Origin: an uncultured Pseudomonadota bacterium
Lineage (GTDB): Bacteria; Myxococcota_A; UBA796; UBA9615
Direction: 5' to 3'
Length of the DNA: 9,072 nucleotides
Assembly: GCA_937907595.1 (NCBI GenBank)
Contig: CALCXL010000131.1
Span: 1 to 9,072 of the forward strand
Shown one piece after another: positions 1 through 4,474 of the stretch (within the stretch, counting starts at the first letter, position 1; every line of letters begins with the position of its first letter). Under the pieces are notes generated by a model. The model was not told where the DNA came from. It ran no database searches and worked only from the letters and a program-made list of their open reading frames with translations. The position numbers and the translations under genes were made by a program.

Positions 1-36
1 TACCCGCCCTGACTGCCACGGCCCGAAGGGTCTGGT

Positions 37-42
37 AGGAGG
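37..42 (+). promoter_or_regulatory. Shine-Dalgarno sequence of the NMO-like gene
   Basis: A perfect AGGAGG lies 7 nt before the ATG at 50 and fixes that start. The core sits in the loop of a small perfect hairpin: GGTAG (34-38) pairs with CTACC (44-48) around the 5-nt loop GAGGT. This is the only textbook SD in the window. A promoter cannot be judged because only 49 bp precede the gene. Confidence 0.8.
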
Positions 43-49
43 TCTACCT

Positions 50-946
50 ATGCCGACGTTCTCCACCCCCCTCTCCCGCCGCCTGGGCCTGCGCTACCCC
101 CTGGTCGCCGCGCCCATGTTCATCATCAGCAACAAGGAGATGATCGTCGCCTGCGCGGAGGCGGGGATCCTGGGCTCCATGCCCAGCTTGAACGCCCGCA
201 GCGCCGAGGCCCTGGAGGCGGACCTGCAGTGGATCCGCAGCAAGACCGACAAGCCCTTCGCCATCAACGTCACCATCGGCCTGACCCAGAGCGATCGCCT
301 GCGCCGGGACGTCGAGCTGTGCCTGCAGTACGAGGTGCCGGTGATGATCACCAGCTACGGCAACCCCACGCCGATCGTGCAGGCGGCCCACGCCCACGGG
401 GTGACCGTCTTCCACGACGTCATCAACCTGCGCCACGGGCAGAAGGCGAAGTCGGCCGGCGTCGACGCGGTCATCGGCGTCAGCCAGGGCGCGGGCGGCC
501 ACGCGGGCACCCTCAACCCCTACGTCCTCATCCCCTACCTCCGCCGGGAGCTGGGCATCCCGATCATCGGCGCGGGCTGCATCAGCGGCGGCGAGCAGGT
601 GGCGGCGGCCCTGGCCCTGGGGGCGGAGCTCGCCTACATGGGCACGCGCTTCATCGCCTCCACCGAGTGCGGCGCGCAGGACGCCTACAAGCAGATGGTG
701 GTGGACAGCACCCACGACGACATCGTCTACACGGACCAGGTCAGCGGCACCCACGCCAACTTCCTGAAGGCGACCGTGCCCGACGCCCACCAGCCCGACC
801 TCACCCCCGAGGGCGCGAAGCGCTGGCTGGACATCTGGAGCGCCGGGCAGGGGGTGTCGACCATCACCGACATCAAGCCCATCGGGCAGATCGTCGAGGA
901 CATCGTCCGGGAGTACCACGACGCTGTGAAGCGGCTCACGGGGTAG
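50..946 (+). CDS. Nitronate monooxygenase / 2-nitropropane dioxygenase-like FMN flavoprotein
   Basis: A 298-aa TIM-barrel flavoenzyme of the NPD/NMO family, predicted cytosolic because there is no signal peptide. Family members oxidise alkyl nitronates with FMN and O2, and relatives include FabK-type enoyl-ACP reductases. Visible hallmarks are the N-terminal PLVAAPMF strand (residues 17-24), the phosphate/active-site loop QGAGGHAG (146-153) with His151 at the position of the catalytic His of NMOs, and the FMN-phosphate segment GAGCISGGEQ (174-183). These are followed by ALGAELAYMGTRF (189-201), with the usual TRFIAS ending of the barrel. The later part (KQMVVDS, VSGTHANF) resembles a bacterial NMO-like subgroup I recall. 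It is slightly shorter than many NMOs (about 320-360 aa) but looks complete. Start is chosen by the strong AGGAGG at 37-42. It ends 35 bp from the convergent GMC gene and has no same-strand partner in view. Substrate is unknown; FabK-like or another oxidoreductase activity is possible. Confidence 0.9.
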   Translation: MPTFSTPLSRRLGLRYPLVAAPMFIISNKEMIVACAEAGILGSMPSLNARSAEALEADLQWIRSKTDKPFAINVTIGLTQSDRLRRDVELCLQYEVPVMITSYGNPTPIVQAAHAHGVTVFHDVINLRHGQKAKSAGVDAVIGVSQGAGGHAGTLNPYVLIPYLRRELGIPIIGAGCISGGEQVAAALALGAELAYMGTRFIASTECGAQDAYKQMVVDSTHDDIVYTDQVSGTHANFLKATVPDAHQPDLTPEGAKRWLDIWSAGQGVSTITDIKPIGQIVEDIVREYHDAVKRLTG

Positions 947-981
947 CTGCGCGGCGGCGGCGGAGAGACTGGCCGACCCGA

Positions 982-2559
982 TCAGAGCCCAGAGGCGACG
1001 CCCCGTCCCACCCGCCGGGCGTTGGCCATGCAGGTCAGCGTCAGGGGCTTGGCCGGCAGCTCCGGCAGCACCGATCCGTCGACGACGTAGACCCCGGACG
1101 TGCCCCGCAGCCGGCCGTCGGGTGCCGTGGTGAGGGGGCGGTCGTCGACGGACATCGCCAGGGTGCCCGCGTAGTGGATGCTGGCGCCGGCCTCGGCCTG
1201 GACGCGACGCAGGGGCAGCCAGCCCAAGCGACGGACGAGGGCCAGGAAGGCGTCTTCGTTGGCGACGGCGCGCGCGTCGGCCCCCGGGTCGGCGGGGAAG
1301 TCGACGTGCAGGACGTCGTCCACCAGCCGCAGGCGCTGTCCATCCGAGGGGCGGTGCCCCTGGTACATCGACAGCACGGTCATCGCCGGGTTGAGCTCCA
1401 GCAGCAGCTTGCGGGACTCGCGGGCGGCCAGGAAGGACTCGCGTACCAGCTTCCACAGCAGCAGCGAGCGGTAGGCGTGCACCTGGGCGAAGACCGCGGC
1501 GCCCTGCCCCGGGGGGCGGTAGAGCATCAGGGCCTGGCTCAGGCTGTGGCGGGGACCGCGGTGGACCCGGCCCAGCTGGCGCAGGTCCAGGCAGGGGGCG
1601 TAGCGCAGGCGGTTGCAGGCCAGGGGCAGCGACGCGTCGGGGTCCAGGGAGCGCAGGGCGATGCGGGCCGATCCCAGGGCGCCGGCCGCGAGGATCAGGC
1701 GGCGGGTGCGGAACACGCGGCGGCGTCGGCCCTCGGTGGCCCGGGCCTCCACGCGCAGCACGCCGTCGGCCTCCTGGATGAAGCGCTCCACCAGCAGCCC
1801 CCGCTCGGTCGCCAGCTCCGGCAGCGCCTCCAGCAGGATCGGCGGACGCCACACGCTGCGGCCCACGTCCGCGTAGAAGTCCAGGTCCAGCAGGGGGTGC
1901 TTCCGGCGGCCGTCGCGGTCCTCGCTCAGCGCCGCCAGCCAGGGGCGACCCACGACCAGGCCCCGGCCGAGCAGGCTCGCCTGCTTCCTGCGGTACCGCT
2001 CCAGCATGGCGTCGGTGCCGGGGCTGGAGGGGAGGGGGGGCATGAGGCCGCCGGGGTCGCCCAGGGCCTCGGTGAGCGCGTCCTGCCCCGCGGAGACGCC
2101 GATCCGATCGCAGACCGCGCGCAGGTCCTCGGCCAGGTCGGCCCGCCGGAGGGGGGCGGAGGCCAGGTCGTGGTCGTCGAAGGGCACCGCCACCGCCGCC
2201 CAAGCAGCGCCCAGCCCGCCCCAGGCCAGGCCCTCCATGGCGCGGAAGGTGCTGGAGCGGATCGGCGTGGCCTCCGGCGCCAGGGCGCCCACCCAGCGCC
2301 GCGGCGCCGTGACCTGTCCGCCGGTGCGCACGTTGTCGAAGCTGACGCACTCGAAGGCGTCGCCCAGCAGGTAGCGGCGCTGGTCGGGGTCGCGGCGGCG
2401 CAGGGCCTCGAAGTCCTCTTCGGGCACGTCGACGGAGGGGGGGGCGACGTGCCCGGCGTCCAGCAGGAGGGTCTTCGCACCCCCGCGCACCAGGGCGTCG
2501 GCCGCCCAGGCCCCGCTGGGCCCCGACCCCACCACGATGGCATCGAAGAGGGCGCTCAT
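982..2559 (-). CDS. GMC-family FAD-dependent oxidoreductase
   Basis: A 525-aa flavoprotein of the glucose-methanol-choline/cholesterol-oxidase superfamily, which oxidises alcohols or sterol-like substrates with FAD. The N-terminal Rossmann motif VVGSGPSG (9-16) is followed by the ribose-binding acid in LLLDAG (Asp34, where Glu is more usual). A Gly/Trp-rich FAD segment EGLAWGGLGAAW spans 109-120, the second FAD contact LILAAGALGSARI spans 288-300, and the C-terminal GMC_oxred_C region runs from SIHYAGTLAM (460-469) to VYVVDGSVLPELPA (490-503) and TLTCMANARRVG (507-518). His462 is the likely catalytic His. The second active-site residue, Asn or His in studied members, is Lys504 here. There is no Sec or Tat signal, so it is probably cytosolic. 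The frame stays open far upstream, but ATG 2559 begins right at the Rossmann strand and overlaps the preceding stop as ATGA, so this start is strongly preferred. No clear SD is seen, consistent with translational coupling to the small upstream gene. Substrate unknown. Confidence 0.88.
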   Translation of the reverse strand: MSALFDAIVVGSGPSGAWAADALVRGGAKTLLLDAGHVAPPSVDVPEEDFEALRRRDPDQRRYLLGDAFECVSFDNVRTGGQVTAPRRWVGALAPEATPIRSSTFRAMEGLAWGGLGAAWAAVAVPFDDHDLASAPLRRADLAEDLRAVCDRIGVSAGQDALTEALGDPGGLMPPLPSSPGTDAMLERYRRKQASLLGRGLVVGRPWLAALSEDRDGRRKHPLLDLDFYADVGRSVWRPPILLEALPELATERGLLVERFIQEADGVLRVEARATEGRRRRVFRTRRLILAAGALGSARIALRSLDPDASLPLACNRLRYAPCLDLRQLGRVHRGPRHSLSQALMLYRPPGQGAAVFAQVHAYRSLLLWKLVRESFLAARESRKLLLELNPAMTVLSMYQGHRPSDGQRLRLVDDVLHVDFPADPGADARAVANEDAFLALVRRLGWLPLRRVQAEAGASIHYAGTLAMSVDDRPLTTAPDGRLRGTSGVYVVDGSVLPELPAKPLTLTCMANARRVGRGVASGL

Positions 2560-2969
2560 CGGCCCATCGCCCGCAGCAGCGTGAGGCCCAGGCCCGCCTT
2601 GAGGCCCCCAGCGAGCAGCTCGATCGCCACCCGCCGGAGCGTGCCGGGCTCGGGCTGGGTCCCGTCCAGGAAGGCGGCGGTGTGCGCGGGCGAGGCCTCG
2701 GCCACCGCGAGCATCAGCAGGATCTTGCGCCGCAGGAGCTCGTCGGCGCCCCGCCAGGCGACGGCCCCGTCCAGCAGGGGGAGGAGCGCGGGCCGGCGGG
2801 TGGCCAGGTCGACCAGGGGGTCCGTCCGGGGGCCCTCCGCCTCGTCGAACAGGGCCGCGCAGCCCTCCACGTAGGCGTCCACCACCGAATCGGCCGGCTC
2901 CTCGAGGAGCAGGTAGCGACCCAGGAGGCGGGCCTGGCGCGCCAGAGGGCTGTCGGCGGGGGATGACAT
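2556..2969 (-). CDS. Small hypothetical protein coupled to the GMC oxidoreductase
   Basis: I do not recognise this 137-aa protein. It is predicted to be almost entirely alpha-helical: amphipathic stretches at about 8-24, 27-42, 52-68 and 74-98, and a hydrophobic C-terminal helix at about 113-135 that could lie on a membrane or in a partner interface. It has no cysteine cluster, signal peptide or obvious catalytic motif. Its stop overlaps the GMC start by 4 nt (ATGA, 2556-2559), so the two are surely one transcriptional unit and probably translationally coupled. Many GMC dehydrogenases need a small partner (for example gluconate 2-dehydrogenase subunit 3 proteins), so an accessory subunit or chaperone is a reasonable inference, although I see no conserved signature proving it. 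The ATG at 2969 (MSSPADSP) is chosen because the extension to a TTG at 3065 adds only Arg/Gly-rich, unstructured sequence. There is no SD before this ATG; GCTACATG lies just upstream and may be a promoter element. Confidence 0.72.
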   Translation of the reverse strand: MSSPADSPLARQARLLGRYLLLEEPADSVVDAYVEGCAALFDEAEGPRTDPLVDLATRRPALLPLLDGAVAWRGADELLRRKILLMLAVAEASPAHTAAFLDGTQPEPGTLRRVAIELLAGGLKAGLGLTLLRAMGR

Positions 2970-3109
2970 CGCCGCACATGTAGCACCGCCGCGCGTCCAG
3001 GGAATCCCCCCCCGCAGCCTCCGCCGACCGCCATGCGCCCAGCCCTCGCCCCCCCCGGTGGTCAATCCAGCCTCCCCGGGGCAGAATCTCGCCTGCGAAG
3101 GATGCCCTC
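2970..3109. promoter_or_regulatory. Divergent intergenic region with two C8 tracts
   Basis: This 140-bp region lies between the start of the minus-strand small-protein/GMC unit and the start of the plus-strand lipoprotein/glycosyltransferase pair, so it should hold promoters for both directions. It contains two runs of eight C (3006-3013 and 3049-3056) and a CCCCGGGG palindrome (3074-3081). On the plus strand a weak GTCAAT (3061-3066), 17 bp, GAATCT (3084-3089) arrangement is present. On the minus strand TACATG lies 7 bp before the ATG at 2969. None of these is a strong sigma-70 match, so exact promoters are uncertain. The role is inferred from position. Confidence 0.45.
3097..3102 (+). promoter_or_regulatory. 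Ribosome binding site of the tri-repeat lipoprotein
   Basis: GAAGGA lies 7 nt before the ATG at 3110. It supports that start over the out-of-frame ATG at 3102-3104, which overlaps the same purine run. Confidence 0.6.
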
Positions 3110-4453
3110 ATGCTGACGACCCGCTGGTCCCTCCTGCTCCCGCTCCTGCTCCTGCTGCCCCTGCTCGGCTGCGGCACCGACGGTCCGCCCGGCGCCGACG
3201 ACCGCGGCGGATCGGGCCGCACCGCCAATGTGGGCGAGCCCCCGGCCGACGCGCCGGCGATGGTGCCTCCCGGCGAGGAGATCCCCGTGACCCTGGAGAT
3301 CCAGGTGGAGACGCGCAAGCGCGGCACCGTCTCCTTCCTGGGGGTCAAGAAGGACCAGGTCGAGGGGAGCTGGATCAAGGGCGGGCAGCGACCGGCGTTC
3401 TTCTGGACCTCGGCGGAGGTGGATCTGGGGCCGAAGGTGGCGGTCAAGGCGCCCCTGCCCGAGGGCATGACCTACTTCGTCGTCGTCAACCAGGACGCCG
3501 ACCCCGTGCCCGGCGAAGGTGACCTGACGTCGGGCCCCGTGGCCTACAAGGGCGGCGGCAGCCTCACGATCGTCGTGGACGGCCGCTTCGGCGAGCGGCG
3601 CGCCGGCGACCCCACCGAGCCCGGAGCCGGCGCCCCCGGCGATCCCTCAGGCCCGGGGCAGGGCGCCGGTCCGACGGAGCCGATCTTCGTCAAGCGCGCC
3701 CTCGCCATCGACGTGCCCGGCTCCAGCCGCCCCAAGGGCCCCACGGTGTTGATGGTCGTCGGCCGCGAGCCCGAGCGCCCCGGCACCCCCGACGAGGACC
3801 GCGCCGACTTCGTGTGGCGCAGCGCCGAGTTCACGCCGGACGCCTGGCCCCACCACGCGGAGCTCAAGCTGCCCATGGGCATGATCGTGCAGCTGAGCAT
3901 CGACGCCGACGGCGACCGGCTGCCCAGCGTCGGCGACCCTGCGACGATCCTGGGCGACGACTTCGCCAAGGCGCCGGAGGCCGAGGAGTTCGCCCTGATC
4001 CTCGGCCGCGGCATCACCGAAGACGACTACCGGCCCACCGTCTTCTCCGAGGACGCGGCCGACGGGCCCGACTCGGACCCCTCCACGCCCACCGCGGACG
4101 GCGGGGCGGCGCGCACCCTCAAGCTCAGCACCGAGGTCCGGCTGCCCTTCATCCGCACCGGCCGCTTCATGGTGGTGGGGCTGCCGCCCGCGGAGCCCTT
4201 CGCCTGGCCGCCGACGGCTCGTCCTGCGTTTCTCTGGGTCAGCCAGCCCACCAAGCTGAACTGGCCCGTCACCCTGGAGGCCGAGGTGCCCGACGGCCTG
4301 GACCTGATCGTGGTCCTGGACCTGGATGGCAGCGGCTTCCCGGACACCGGCGACCTGAGCAGCAAGCCCGCCGCAAAGTACGTGCGCGGCCCGGCCGACG
4401 TGCCCATCACCATCGAACTCGAGGAGGTCATCCCGATCCCCGGGGAGGGGTGA
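3110..4453 (+). CDS. Lipoprotein with three tandem beta-rich repeats and EF-hand-like loops
   Basis: A 447-aa predicted lipoprotein. The signal peptide has Arg5, a hydrophobic Leu-rich core (8-19) and the lipobox LLGC with Cys21. Residue +2 is Gly, so in a Lol-type system it would go to the outer membrane. After a Gly/Pro/Asp-rich linker there are three divergent copies of one unit at about 58-157, 191-299 and 335-440, separated by low-complexity linkers (about 160-190 and 312-335). Each unit contains a strand like RPAFFWTS / RADFVWRS / RPAFLWVS, then an acidic 12-residue loop starting at 127, 265 and 404. The loop pattern is [ND]-x-D-x-[DS]-x-x-P-x-x-G-D, with ligand positions 1, 3, 5 and 12 as in a Ca-binding EF-hand loop. 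The unit looks like a beta-sandwich, and I cannot assign it to a named family. No catalytic motif is seen. The glycosyltransferase starts 21 bp downstream, so the pair probably forms an operon. A calcium-stabilised surface or scaffold role is inferred only. Confidence 0.85.
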   Translation: MLTTRWSLLLPLLLLLPLLGCGTDGPPGADDRGGSGRTANVGEPPADAPAMVPPGEEIPVTLEIQVETRKRGTVSFLGVKKDQVEGSWIKGGQRPAFFWTSAEVDLGPKVAVKAPLPEGMTYFVVVNQDADPVPGEGDLTSGPVAYKGGGSLTIVVDGRFGERRAGDPTEPGAGAPGDPSGPGQGAGPTEPIFVKRALAIDVPGSSRPKGPTVLMVVGREPERPGTPDEDRADFVWRSAEFTPDAWPHHAELKLPMGMIVQLSIDADGDRLPSVGDPATILGDDFAKAPEAEEFALILGRGITEDDYRPTVFSEDAADGPDSDPSTPTADGGAARTLKLSTEVRLPFIRTGRFMVVGLPPAEPFAWPPTARPAFLWVSQPTKLNWPVTLEAEVPDGLDLIVVLDLDGSGFPDTGDLSSKPAAKYVRGPADVPITIELEEVIPIPGEG

Positions 4454-4474
4454 TCCGGAGGCCCCGGGCAGGAC

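Noticed and set aside
44..2350. Minus-strand 768-codon frame and plus-strand 881-codon frame (229-2874) across the NMO/GMC region
   Set aside because: Both overlap two well-supported enzymes, show Arg/Pro/Gly-rich sequence without motifs, and cross gene boundaries.
2970..3065. 32-residue extension of the 137-aa protein to a TTG
   Set aside because: It adds an Arg/Gly-rich stretch lacking structure, uses a rare start codon and has no SD; the ATG at 2969 is more plausible.
3074..3081. CCCCGGGG palindrome upstream of the lipoprotein gene as an operator
   Set aside because: Too short and too likely by composition to support a binding site.
2560..3468. N-terminal extension of the GMC protein to 828 aa
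   Set aside because: The extension would run antisense through the lipoprotein gene and in another frame over the 137-aa gene. The Rossmann FAD motif starts right after the ATG at 2559, which is where family members begin.
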